This document shows positions 1-11,600 of a DNA stretch of 40,000 bases, one piece after another. A program made the translations under genes and the position numbers. The notes beneath the pieces are model-generated. The model worked only from the letters and a program-made list of their open reading frames with translations, did no database searches and had not been told where the DNA came from. The stretch comes from Ectocarpus siliculosus (taxonomy: Eukaryota; Sar; Phaeophyceae; Ectocarpales; Ectocarpaceae): contig FN649729.1 of NCBI GenBank assembly GCA_000310025.1, positions 5,308,947 through 5,348,946 of the forward strand, written 5' to 3'. Each line of letters starts with the position of its first letter. Positions within the stretch are counted from its first letter, which is position 1.

Positions 1-650
1 TGAGGTATTTGGCGAGTCGCATGAAGGGTGAGCTGCATCCTGCAAAGGGTGTTCGGCATCTTGTGCTTACTTCCTTGCGTACGGATGACAGCTACGTATG
101 ACTTAATTTATTTTCTGGTATTTCACTTCCAGAGACAGTTGTAAGCACTGTGTAACTGCCTCGAGGAAGCTTGACCATTTTAACACAACGAGGTGCGATC
201 ATCCCCCGTTGCGCGGAGTGAGGTTTCTCGACCCCGCACAACATGATCTACTCGACCACCATTATGGTTACCGCCAAAAAAAAAAACCGAGGTAAAAAAA
301 AAAAACGGTAACCTGGTTGCCGAGTTCACGAAGTGACTTGGCTTGTTTTACAACGTCGTTGCCAAGCGACGAAAACCCAATCCCGATGGCAAACACCGAG
401 TGGGGGGCTTGTTTTACAACGTCGTTGCCAAGCGACGAAAACCCAAACCCCGATGGCAAACACCGGGGGAGAGAGAGGGGGGGGGGAGAAACAGAGAGGC
501 ATGTGTTCCTTGCTGCACTTCCGCTTCTGAGGGCTTCAATAGTGCCCAATGTTTTCAATGGCAACGTCTTAGTCTATGGTTATTTATCTCGCTTGCATGT
601 TGTCGTGAAACGTCAACCTTGCTGCAACTTCTTTGACGTTAAATTACCAG
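1..650. other. Non-coding sequence upstream of the first recognised exon
   Basis: No convincing exon lies here apart from a possible exon end at the left edge: a strong donor (gtgagc) begins at about position 27, after a short open stretch, and could belong to the gene that continues at 651. The rest holds two A-runs near 280-305, a 66-bp tandem repeat and a purine-rich tract near 465-500. Confidence 0.4.
341..465. repeat. Two-copy tandem repeat, 66-bp period
   Basis: The segment starting gcttgttttacaacgtcgtt at 341 is repeated from 407. About 57 bp of each copy match, apart from a 1-bp insertion and a substitution next to the cccgatggc part. The repeat keeps reading frames open by chance and so creates spurious ORFs on both strands. 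Confidence 0.85.
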
Positions 651-3316
651 AAGCGAGTGAAGGAAGTGGTTCCCAAGCCGTCCAAGCCGACGAAGGAGGA
701 GCTAGCCGAAGATGCCTCCAAGAGTCGGGAGACGCACAGACAGGGGCACGGCCACCACCAAAAGAGGGCCAGGAAGGTGGCACAGCCGACGGGACCGGAG
801 GAGAGAGCGGATGGGTCTCTCGATGGAGAACCGGTACGATGTAGAATGTAGAGAGGGCCTTCACCACCGCCTTCCACACGGGATATGAGATTGCTTGTCT
901 TTTTTGGTTTGGTTGGATGTCACGGAATGAGATGACTTTGCCTTTTTGGTTTGATGCGTGGGGTTTGGGCTTGGCTTGTTGCGTTTGTCGTCGTCTCCTT
1001 GGTAGTTGTGGTGCTTTTTTTTTTTTTTTGTTCTCAGGCTCAGCCTTGTGATTATGATGGAGAGGGTTCTGGTGTTGGATGTCGTTGTTGTTGTTGGCAA
1101 TCCTAACGACGTCTACTCAGTACGTTCGTACATGTAACATCATGCCGGTCCAACTGACGGCGGACGCCTTCCGTGACCATGCGTTAGGTTCATACTACTA
1201 CCCAGCGAACGGTACAGGGGGGAACCCTTTCCGCTGGTTTCTCGTGCACCGCATGCTATCTCACACCTCTCATGTTACATCTTACGCATTAGCTTGAATA
1301 CCTCCCATTGCGAACGACGAAGACGAGGGCTTGACGCGATTCTTGGCAACTCGCCTCGCCTCCACCCACACACGTCGAACGCAAGATCAGCTCTCATTGG
1401 GCGGCGGCCGTTGCGTGTTGTCGCTTATTGGCTCTCCTCCCCTCCCCGCGCTGTTGTCGCACCGCAATTTGGGAACAATCTTCTCTTCTCTGAGTGTCTG
1501 TTGCTTTCTCCGTCTGCTCTGTGATGCTGCCGGTATATCCCTGTTGTACGTACAATGTGCCCTCAGAAGCCGAAGACGAAACACCATCACAAGGCCTTTC
1601 ACCACAAGGAAGACGTCCCTCAAGCGGTAAGCTACAGTTTGCTGTCGTGGCATCCTAGCCTGCCTTCGGGGAATGGGACATTCGGGATACCGCTGTCCGT
1701 GACACTTTATTCTGTCTGCTGTGTGTTTGCTGTTTTTTCTTGTTGCTTTGTTTTATCTTTTTTTGAGCTACCTCGCACCGCTCAGGGTGCCAACGTGAAA
1801 AAATATGTATGTAAATTGGGCACCGCTCAGGGTGCCAACGTGCAAAAATATGTATGTAAATTGGAAAAAAGCGGTTGTGTGGTGCTTTTATGAAGCATTT
1901 TATTCTTGTGGAGGCTCCGTACACTGTAGGCCATGTCAAGCCGCACCAGTGCCCATTCCGTTGCTGCTGCCGGAACCCTGTCCCAAGAGAATATGGTGTA
2001 TCATGCATTTACATGGTATGCCATGCCGTTCCCGTTTCTTTCACTGCCGGACAAGTTCCGTGGTCATGACCCCGGATTGATTCGTTCTCTAACTGGCTGG
2101 CAGCAGCCTGTGTTCTTTTTTTAGCGTGGCACCTATTTATCAAGTATTCGCTGTCCCCGCTGCCCCCCCTTTTCTTTTTCGTTGCAGGATCGACACCACG
2201 TGCACCCCGGGTTCCACCACAGGCCGGGAGACAAGAAGGTACAGACAAGGAAGCGAGCACGATAACACCTCTTTCTGTTTTTTGATGGTGTCTTCATGGC
2301 AGAGCCAACACGCTCTATTCCCAAACAGACCCGCAACCGTTCGTACGTATACTCACATTTGTTTTCCTTTGTTGTTACCGCAATATTGCAATACCCTTAC
2401 TTAAAAAAAAAATGATGGCCGGAGGAGTATTTCGCCGTTACACATGCCCGCGGCAAAGCTGCCCTGTATGTGGGCCGTGTGGCTTGTATTGTATTGCACA
2501 CACCACGAGTACGAGAGGGGCAGTTAATTACCCACGGAATTCGTACTTTGTCGCAAACGGGTAACCTCGAGGCGTCCATCGACCTCGGACTCATGTTTTT
2601 TGGAAATTTTCTGGCTCTCCCTTTCTTCCTTTCTCTCTCTCTCTCCCTCTCTCTGTGTGTTGCGAACGACCTCACATTTGGGAGGGTAGGGGTGTAGCCT
2701 GAGACAAATCCAAACCCACACCCACGTCTCTTTTGCTGTGTGTTCGCGGGAATATGGGGGAGGTGCAGTACCGACATGACATGACATGACATGACATAAT
2801 GACGTATGCATACAAGGCGGTGGCGTTTGGTGTGACGTGGATGTCACATGGAGCACGACTGGAGATCGAGATACCCTACCCCTACACCTAACCCTAAACC
2901 TGATGTCGATGCGGGTGTCAGATCGAGCACGGCTGGAGACATCAGCACCGGCAGTGGCATCACCGCGAGGAGCTCAAGAAGCTGGGGACCCCCTTCAGCC
3001 TGGGACGCGCCGTCGCCAGGAAGCGCAAGGAGGCCATCGACAGCTACGTCAGCAGGTGGGTTTGTTGTTTGTTGTATCGTGTTGCTGTCTGTCTCTTGTC
3101 TGTGTTTTTTTTCGTCCAGGGCGCGTCCATGACACATCCGTTTGCTTGTCGTGACTTACGTTTTTCTTGTGTGTGAAGTTGAAGTTGCTGAGGAGGATGG
3201 CGTTGCCGTGTTGTTGCTACAGTAGTTGCAGTTGTGTTCAGTGATGTATGGATAACGGACAAGTTGTGTTCTGGAGCTCTTTGCAGTGCTGGTGCTGGTG
3301 CTGCTGGTGCTGGTGC

Positions 3317-3349
<33 letters not shown>

Positions 3350-3792
3350 TGCTCATTGTTGTTGCTATGTTTTGCTGTGTTCGGCGGTGCATGAATGATT
3401 GACAAGGTGTGTTGTTCTTGAGCTCTTTACACTGGAACTGTTGTTGTTGACGATGAGCTGCTTCTTCTGCTTCTTCTGCTGCTTCTGGTGCTTCTGGTGC
3501 TGCTGCTGCCGTGCTGACAGGCGGGTTTCCACTCTGGACTTTACCGACTCGAAGAAGTGGAGAGCAGGGGGGCTTTGGCTAATCATCGTCGGTTGCATCT
3601 CTATCGCGTTCTGCATCGTCATCGGAAACTTCCAGCCCAGGTGGGTGCATCTCTTGTGGTACACGTGGTACCATGGTATATACCGCACCAAATGGTACCG
3701 TGATACTCACTCAGCGCTTGCCGTACACATTGATATGGTCCAGCGAAAGATTGGCATTGACGTTTTATCCGTACGCGTGATTGCCCAGCTGA
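651..3792 (+). CDS. Basic His-rich protein with one C-terminal hydrophobic segment (5' incomplete)
   Basis: I do not recognise the family. Five exons join in frame: 651-833, 1567-1626, 2188-2238, 2922-3055 and 3521-3640. Junctions are phase 0 except the last, which is phase 2, and all have NAG acceptors and GT donors. The visible product is about 183 residues. It begins with a Lys/Glu-rich stretch (KRVKEVVPKPSKPTKEELAE), continues through a His-rich basic part with HHH, HH and WRHQHRQWHH clusters, then a charged helix. It ends with a hydrophobic segment of about 20 residues (GGLWLIIVGCISIAFCIVIG) followed by NFQPR. If the strong donor at 3641 joins the acceptor at 3788, the next bases give Ser and then TGA at 3790-3792. 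Reading through instead stops at 3818. The start codon was not found. A basic body with a hydrophobic end would suit a tail-anchored membrane protein, which is inference. Confidence 0.6.
2773..2797. repeat. GACAT microsatellite, five copies
   Basis: Five perfect copies of gacat lie in the intron before the fourth exon of the first gene. Confidence 0.9.
2841..2941 (+). repeat. Duplicated exon start and splice acceptor
   Basis: About 26 bp spanning the acceptor and first codons of the exon at 2922 have a near copy about 75 bp upstream. The upstream copy reads cac where the true acceptor reads cag, so its AG is missing. A run of cctaaccctaaacc lies between the copies. Confidence 0.6.
3236..3520 (+). 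repeat. Duplicated intron segment with CTG/GGTGCT-type repeats
   Basis: Two diverged copies, from about 3236 and about 3379, share the order ggacaag-tgtgtt, then gagctcttt, then a run of ctg/ggt/ctt triplets. The second run ends in the acceptor of the hydrophobic-segment exon at 3521, so the triplet repeat forms its pyrimidine-containing upstream tract. Confidence 0.6.
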
Positions 3793-5380
3793 CCTATCTC
3801 TGCCTTAAGGGCTGTTGACGATGACGGTGAGAGCGTCAACGAGAGTGAATCGTCGCTGATTTCCTTCAACACGAGACTTGCTTTGGAGTGGCTTACGCCG
3901 CCACATCTCCACAGCCGACACATGTTGGCTTGTACGCACAGAGAATGAATTCCCTTCCCCGTAGCTGCACCTACTGCGATAGCCCAAGGCGGGGTTGGTT
4001 GTGATGCAATTCACTCAGTGAATCAGTGAAACGAGCGGTCGGAACGATTTTTAGTTAGTAGTGTTTGCGTGGCGTGATATGGTTCGTATGTAGTCCAATG
4101 CACTCTTCCGGTGCATGTTAGTGAAATACCTGTGTCATATATTGTAGTATTTTGGTAGCATTCTGGTATTCATTCGACATAAATGTCTGTTCGCCCCAAC
4201 CCCAGCAAGAATTATTGTTACGCCTGCTGCCCTGGTTTAGTAATCTGGACGCAGCCACTGGCCTGAGTGCCGTACGATGTGCGCGAATGTGTTTTCATCT
4301 GCCGCACCCCTCGACGTGGTCAGAGCACAAGTGTACGTACCGTATTAACAGATGGGTTGCTCATTCATTGCTCTCTATTGGTACGATATATGCATATGTA
4401 CCTCGAGCCAAGCACTCAGGAACGCTTAGGCCTTGGAACAGCACTTGCAGTCTATTGGGTGTATTGTTTTCCCAACTCGTTGACCTAAGGATTCGATTTT
4501 TGTTTTCCTACCCTCCAAGGTGCGATCGACCGTTGACACGACACATATGAACTTCTTCGCGCACAATAATAACAAATTTTTCGTTGTTGTGTAGTTGCTG
4601 TCTGGGAACACATATTCGGGTGACAGCGCCGTCCAATCGGTGCACACTGGAAGTGAATCAAGAGACTCGATACACGCCCCTCTAGACGACAAGGCTAGGC
4701 TCCTCCCTACTTCCCCATTGGCTTGGGGCCGTTCGGAAGAGGGACGATCAAAAACAACACATCGTTGCAATCATTTTCTAGTTTTCCGCGAGGAGATTCG
4801 AGTCTACGAAGCAAGAAAAGCAAGTCTCCTTGTGTGAGCCCGGCTACACACATATGATATCCCTCCGTCGGCAGCAAGGTGGCTCGCAAGACAGCCATCA
4901 CGAACCGAAACACTCCATGTATGCACACGAATGTACAGCAGTGAAGGCGGGAGCTGCGGAGACGGTGTGATGGTGCAACAACAGCAATACACAAATATTT
5001 GGCGCCCGCTCCCCATCCATCTGCATCAATGTGATCCGCGTTCAGGCATGACAATCGAAGACCTCGCATGATCTAGACTTCGATGACAGTGACGGCAAAT
5101 GGTGTTTTTGGTACGCATTCAACAATACGCAAAATCTTGGCCCCACGATGCCCATCCGTTGGCTGCGATGGGATCCGCTGTCGCAACTTTTCTGCACCTT
5201 TTGTGAGCCCACACAAGGCTTACGGGGGCCGAGCTAAAGATCTCAGATGAAAATCACAACGTTAACGTTGGGTGGTGGCCCTTGGTCGGAGTTAGGACCT
5301 TTTTCGCGTTTCCCTTTTTGTTCGCTTTTTCTTCGGTTTATGGCTGTGCGTCTGCGCGTTCGCGGGTGCCTGCACGGCGT

Positions 5381-5393
5381 GACCCCCCTCCCT

Positions 5394-5426
<33 letters not shown>

Positions 5427-5455
5427 CCCCCCCTCTCTCTCCCTCGCTCTCTCTG
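5381..5455. repeat. CT-rich microsatellite
   Basis: Runs of ccct and ct dinucleotides on the + strand. They keep a long - strand frame open (Arg-Glu repeats), which is low-complexity and not a gene. Confidence 0.9.
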
Positions 5456-5577
5456 CCTGTCTGTGTCTGTTTTTGTCTTTGTCGCTCCCCTCTCTCTCTC
5501 TGCATTTCTTTTGTGTGCCTGCGTCGCTGTCTCTCCCTCGGTCACGATCTGGGCGGTCGTGTGGTCGTGCGGCGCAG

Positions 5578-5623
5578 GCCACTGAAGAAAATGTCGTGAT
5601 CTACAAGATCTACGAGGTCCACG
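5578..5623 (+). other. Weak exon candidate
   Basis: After a gcgcag acceptor, the frame reads ATEENVVIYKIYEVH up to a possible donor (gtactg) at 5624. A Lys/Glu-rich open stretch from about 5690 to 5820 could follow in phase 1. The codon pattern looks coding, but no partner exon or family is identifiable, and the implied intron of about 65 bp is very short for this window. Confidence 0.2.
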
Positions 5624-5840
5624 GTACTGCTGCATGGCATACGTTATGCACAACTCGGCTCCCACGGTGGCATCTCTGAGAACCAGCAGAAAGGCAGGGA
5701 GCGGGGGGCGGGCACGGTCAGAAGAGATTCGACAAGGAGGAAAATAAGGGATTCGAGAAGGAGAAAAAGAAAGAAAAATCGCTGGCACAGAGACAGAAGA
5801 GGCCTGGCTGGCCGTCAAGACACATGACATCCTGCCTTCA

Positions 5841-5878
5841 CTTCCATCACTTCCATCACTTCCATCACTTCCATCACT
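5841..5878. repeat. Tandem repeat of cttccatca, four copies
   Basis: Four exact 9-bp units with a partial fifth. On the opposite strand they read as a Ser-Asp-Gly repeat. Confidence 0.9.
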
Positions 5879-6080
5879 CACTTCTGTTTTCTTTCCTTTC
5901 TGGCGTCGCCCCTCTAGAAAAGGTGGTATTGTAGTGTTTGTTGGTGTGGTTGTATGTGAGGGTCTTACGCCCCTCCACTGCCGTGCCGTGCTGTAACGCT
6001 CTAGCTCCGCCGGCGGCGAGTCGTCGATCTCGACTCTTTGAAGGGGTCGGGGAGGTTGCTCGTGAGACCTAGATGCCCTT

Positions 6081-6131
6081 CGACTGTGGGATATTATCTC
6101 GAATGGGTACAATAGTCTGTTAGTCTTTCTT
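6081..6131. repeat. Partial copy of the 57-bp dispersed repeat
   Basis: It shares cgactgtggg, tatctcgaatgggta and tagtctttct, in the same order, with the copies at 17251-17307 and 18068-18124, with small insertions between these blocks. Confidence 0.55.
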
Positions 6132-6670
6132 TGATTTTATGCATGTTTGCTGAAGCTGGGGCCTGTGGAACACAGCGGGAGTTCGAAAGATGAACCCCTC
6201 GTCGTGGGTGACAAGTGAAAGCCAGCACCATAACGGGAGGATTGGAGACATACTGGCGTGGTTTCGGGGTGTAGGGGATAGGAAGTGGACTCTTGATGAG
6301 TGGTTGGGTGTGGCCGAGCCTGGAGGCGTTACGACGGTTTCTTCATGTTTGATGATGATATGCTCTTCCTCCTCCGTCGCTGTGGCTGGCCGACCTCTCA
6401 CTTTTCGTCACCCCTCCCTGTCTTCTGCCTTCCTTTCCTTCCCGCGAGAAGAGCGTGGTGCTTCAAGGAGGACGCGTTTTGATCGGGTGCCGAGCAATCT
6501 ATAGTAGTTACCGTAGGTTGCATGTACGTGAGGTACCACACCTCCTGCACCGATGTTCAACGGCCGACTACTTGCATCAATGCTACTATATTAGCAGTGA
6601 TCGCGCCCAAAATTTCGACGTTGGAGCCGCCTCGTCGACAACTTTTCGAAAACGTCTCACTTGATTTGTA

Positions 6671-6714
6671 CATCTGGTCGTGGAGGAATCGACATCTGGT
6701 CGTGGAGGAATCGA
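6671..6714. repeat. Perfect 22-bp tandem duplication
   Basis: The unit catctggtcgtggaggaatcga occurs at 6671-6692 and again at 6693-6714. It forms the right end of a diverged repeat that recurs near 22780-22860. Confidence 0.85.
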
Positions 6715-7834
6715 TCTAGGAGGTGTAGCCGGCACAGACCTGCACGTGACCCACGTGCAGTGCTGGTGTTGATGTGGGAGGTAGGGGAAGAGGATATGCA
6801 TCTCAGCAAGATAAGTGTCAGAGATTCATTCAGTAAAAAAAGAGTGGCAGTTAGACGGTCTACAGTCCACCAAGTATTGTAGGTGTATTAGGTTTTTACT
6901 CTGCGTGGGGAGTACGGGTAAAGAAAGGTCGTTCAGGGAAGAAAGGAGGTATTCTTAGTCTAATGCTTGCGGTGGAAGCGGCGGCGACTACATGTAGATC
7001 ACCACCCTTTCTATTTTCGGCATGCGTGCGCCCAGCTGTTGTACTTGTAGGCTATCTTCTGGTTTGGCTTTTGCAGCATGTGTGTGTGAGAAAGCGCGTC
7101 GTGCATACGTGCGAATGTTACTGTTTTCTCTTGTATTGGCTTTTTTAATGCATGCTGTATCATGTATGTGTGTGGTTTCTCTGTTGGTAGTACTGTGTTA
7201 ATTTGTCCGTGCTTCAAGAGTGCGGGTGCTCAATTCTTCAGAAGTTCCACCAGCTGTGCGATGGATGAAAGTATTCCCTTTTGGAATTTACTCGGAGGAT
7301 TGAACGCAACAAACGTGTGCACCACACGCCGAGCATATCTTCTGGGTCGCCCAGGCTGAGGACCTTCAAATGGAACACCCCGGGCGTGTCTCCTCTCTTC
7401 CAGGGAGTCTACCATTAGCTAGCGTCCCGCGTCGACCAGTCAGCATTCAAACGTTGTAACGGAAAATGACTGGGGATTCGAAATCTGCCGGAGCGGTGAT
7501 ACGAAAGAAATGCAGACAGATGCCACAGTTGTTTTTACCGCTTGCGTCAATTTGTTGTGTGTGTAAGCAACTCCTCCGGGGACACTTTGAACGTGGCGGG
7601 TTGGGTGAAGGTCGGAAACGTAGGTACATTACATCGGCACCTGGGGGGTGGGCGTGGATAGCCGTGGGAAAACTACAGCCATGGCTGTTGCATGGTGTAC
7701 AGCAACAACGCGTGCATTCGCCGAAGGCAATGTATGTGTGTGTGCAAGGACGACGCGACTAGGTGCCACCGGCAGATTGAACAAGCACAGCAAACACCAA
7801 AGAGCGAAAACTTGATGATATAATATGATACCGT

Positions 7835-7917
7835 TCGTACGGTGCTCACTTGCGATTGAAAACGACATGAGATTATATCTTTCGTGCGGTACTCACTTGC
7901 GAATGAAAACGACATGA
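7835..7917. repeat. Two-copy tandem repeat, 48-bp period
   Basis: About 35 bp at 7835 (cgtacggtgctcacttgcga onward to gacatga) recurs at 7883 with three differences. On the - strand each copy reads as the start of a short ORF (MSFS...), which I do not consider a gene. Confidence 0.8.
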
Positions 7918-8636
7918 TGCACGCTACTGCCCTCCCCCCCTTTACGCGTGCAAACGGAATGTAACACAGGACAAAAACATTCAAATAACGTGGAAAAACC
8001 ACAGGAGCAGCGGTTACTGCTGTGCGTACAATACACACATACTGAAACAAGCAAGAGAATCGGCCGACTCGAAAACAATCTCATCTAGTGCCAAACCGAC
8101 ATCATGAACACAACAACAACTGGTCTGGGTACGTATGTATGCATGACAACAATCACCGGTTCTTTATCTTCCCCCACCCCCATGCTCTTTTCCCGAAGGA
8201 CCGAGCAAGACACTCAATCAACACGTTGTGTCTCTCTTGACACCAAAACAAATGCTGCCTGCCGCATGTAGCTGCCGCTAACCAGTGAAAAAATGAGTGA
8301 AGGACATTTCTACTGTAGGTGGACACGCGCCAGCCCGGCGCTCGAACATCGAAAAAAGATTCCGACAAGGAAAAGCGAGATCCAAAACATTCCTCCGCTT
8401 CGACATATCGATAACTCGCGGCAACACTCCCCATCTGTCGAACGTTCCCTGCGCCCCTGAGATATTACAAGCAAAGCCCACATGCAGGCCATAGACTGCC
8501 ACATTTTGTTTTACGCGTACCTTGACCGCGCACCTTGCCGAAAATAGTGACCTATACAAGAAAAAGCAACAGTGCCACGTCAACCCGCAGCCGGGATTGT
8601 TTCCATCCAAGTTGCCCCACTTCTCGCACGCTGCCA

Positions 8637-11600
8637 TCACGGCAGAAAGGACGCAGGCAAAACCTCGTCAAGATTTGGACGTGCCAGATTTCTGCAGGCT
8701 GAGGAGAAAACGCTATCTCGACTAATCAAGGTCTAAGAGGGCGGGGCGGAATCCCGCAAAAGACATGGCCAAAACCAAGTAAGGCAAAGAAGAACTACTT
8801 GGGAAACAATCACGAGCGGAAGGGGGAACACTGATGGCAGTGAGGCCCTCACCGCATATACCCCACACTGCCCCGAGCACGAAAATGACCGCGAAATAAA
8901 TCAAACCAACCCAACCAACAAGTCCAGCGAGGAAGCCGTTACTGATTATGGTCCGCCACATTCACAAAACAATACAAGCAAGTGTAAAACAACACAATAC
9001 TTACTTGCCACAAATCCCGGCGTTGAAATACACAAGTACACCATCTGCTCGACAGACCGAGATAGATAGGGGGCGAGCAATTCGCGCCCAGCTGAAACCG
9101 GAGACTTATTGTAGCGACTAACGAGTGAGTGCTCCGGCGGCCAGGGTTCGCGCCTCAGGACGGGCGTTTCTCTCTCTGTTACGTTGGGGACACGACGCGA
9201 GGCAAGGCGAGGGGACGGAAATATATCAAGAAAATTCATTGCGTACTACTGTAAGCACATGTTTTTCTGCGCTTCGATGAAAACCTGTTGCGAGTTGCCA
9301 AGTGTCCGAATCGAATCGTGTGACCATGGCCTTGGTGAGGATAAGCCGGCCCTCAATGTGCAACTCTCTCCCCCAGGCCAAGGAGCTATCATGAATATCA
9401 TTGATCTAATACCTTCAGGCGGCCACAAGCTATGTAGCTCTACGCCGAAGACTTGGTGAAACGGTCAAAACTGACGACGTCGCTCAAACACACAACCGCC
9501 TCAATCACCCGGATACATAGCGCGCGCTCGGTCGACGGTAATGAACTCGTCAAAGAACGCACCCTATGCACAGCAGCGAGAATGAACCCTACGCACAGAC
9601 AGACGCTGTCACGCACGTACGTACCGGCCTACATGAGGATGCAGGGGCCTTCCTCTACCCCTTCGTCGGAGCACTTGACCCCCGTGAGCAAGATCTTCTC
9701 CTGGCAGCAGGCCGGCACGCCCACGCACTGATCCGCGCTCTCGATCCGGCACGAGGAGCAGTGCTCCATGCAGCAGACGGTGCCGTCGTCTGACTCGAGG
9801 CCGGGGATGTCGCCAGTGCAAGTGCTCACGGGCCCAGGGGGGCGTGTGGGCATAGGCGTTGTGGGCGCGGGGACCGGGGTCGGGGGTGGCGCAACTGTTC
9901 GGCGAGCGGAAGGGGCGGCGGAAACAAAAATGAAGGCGTCGTGGTTCAGAAAGACGAGCAGGGCAGATCATTAACTGCTGTAGAGAAAAGTTGGGGGTGC
10001 GGCACCTGTTCATTTTTTTGCCGGGAAGCAAGTTCTATGGATGACGACGGCAGCAGCTACGCCGAACGGCAAGAAAGACTACGCAAAATGTGTGTTTGGG
10101 TTTTAAAAGAAGAAGGTGTTTCGTATTGGTCCGGTGTAATGTCCTCGAAGAATCAACTTGGTAGGGTCGGGCCATGATCAAACAAAGGACAAACACTAAA
10201 CTTCAGAAAGATGAAGAAACATATTGATGCGACGGCAGGCAGCAGTTGTCGTAGCAGCGCCAGCCAGCCTTACCAACGTTGAACACGCAAGGCGCCGCGT
10301 TCGTGTACTCGCAGAGGTCTTCCCTGGACTGGATCGTGTGCTCGCAGCAGCCCCCCTCCCCGACGCATCTGTCTCCACCACACTCACCGCACCTGATTAC
10401 ATCACATCACAGAAGAGAGAGGGCGCAAACACGCAACTTAACTCCCTTCACAGACGTGAAGGCAAGGCACCAAACGCCTACGCTACAACAACTACTAGTA
10501 TGCTTCCCCCCAGAGACGCCTTGACAAGCTGTCAAGAGCGTCTCAACCGACAACATAAACACCCAAAACGAATGAATCGCAGCAGCAATTATATATTACT
10601 GTAGTGGTGAAATACAACATTCTCGCTTCCGCGGAGGCTAAACCTCCTTTGTCAAAGGCGGTTGCAACCCCCCAAGAATCTCACCTCTTGTCAACTGAGG
10701 ACGACATCTCCCCACAACACCAACCGTTGACTCAGTATGTATCACAACGTGCTCCCAAAGCCACTTGCAAGTGTTTTTCACAGCAGGTCGTCCCAACAAC
10801 ACTCATTCGTGACAGAGTGCGCGACGTCAGCATGATCTCGACGGCGCAAAACAGACGCCTGGGGCCGGCAAAAACATAAAAGTAAGCCCTCACTCACACA
10901 TGAGGTCCTAGATCATGGCCAGAAGTATTTTGCGTTTCATCCGCACTGAGAATTGCGTTTTTCCATTTGTCAGCCGGTTAGCGCAGTCGACGCAAAAAAA
11001 AAAATAATTACACCCACCAACGCAAAATAGTATGGGTACATGTAGGCGTTAGTGTTCTTACGAGAAAGGGCAGCAGACGTCCCCGCTCGCGGCCTCGACG
11101 CCGACGATGCCGCCGGTGCACGTCGGCACTGCGTTTTTTCACGTACAAGTCAGAGAGCAGGGCAACAGGAAGGAAGGGGACGTCGCCGTGGGTGTGTTGG
11201 GAAAAAGGAAAAAGGACTTCCGCTACATACTGGTGCAATATAAGCCCGTATGCGTACTAGTCACGACATGAGACAGTAGGTTTTGGTCTACACAACCGCC
11301 AACACATGTGTTCTTCGTACGCTGTCGCCATCACGGAAGAGCCAAGAACAAGCGGTGTTCTCTCGTCGCCGGGCCAAATCCAAACAAAACGATTCTGTCC
11401 CTTTCGACTATTAATACTGTCGTCGTATCTATAACGGTTAGTAATTCTTCGATTGGATGCATATCTCATAAAACATTATCTGAAAAGAAAGGGTGCATCG
11501 TGTAGACTAACACCCTTGTGTGAACCTGCCTTGGCTTTTTCAGAATTTCGCATCGGAGGTCTGTCTGTAGAGCACAGTATCGCACAACAACGAATGCTGC

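Larger units (their letters stand above)
3793..8636. other. Intergenic region between converging genes
   Basis: No gene is recognised. The region contains CT and CTTCCATCA microsatellites, tandem and dispersed repeat copies near 6081, 6600-6714 and 7835-7917, and one weak exon candidate at 5578. From about 7750 to 8636 the + strand is rich in A and C, as in the introns of the - strand gene to the right, so this part is plausibly its 3' untranslated region (inference). Confidence 0.5.

Noticed and set aside
343-440. ttttacaacgtcgt, as in the start of E. coli lacZ alpha
   Set aside because: Only 14 bases match and the continuation differs (tgccaagcgacg). It is part of a local tandem repeat, so vector contamination is not supported.
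2876-2901. Telomere-like cctaaccctaaacc, and ttagggttaggg near 15765
   Set aside because: Only one to two units each, not a telomere array. Chance or repair scars are enough to explain them.
5243-6112. 289-codon - strand ORF
   Set aside because: It runs through CT and cttccatca microsatellites and encodes Arg-Glu and Ser-Asp-Gly runs. It is open because of low complexity.
7835-7917. Short spaced repeats as a possible CRISPR
   Set aside because: Only two imperfect copies with a 13-bp gap, in a eukaryotic context. A simple tandem duplication.
9184-9459. Open frames on both strands between the last two Cys-module and membrane exons
   Set aside because: The donor at 9632 and the acceptor at 8942 complete the frame without it, and neither frame shows a recognisable domain. 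It could be an optional exon, but I cannot support it.
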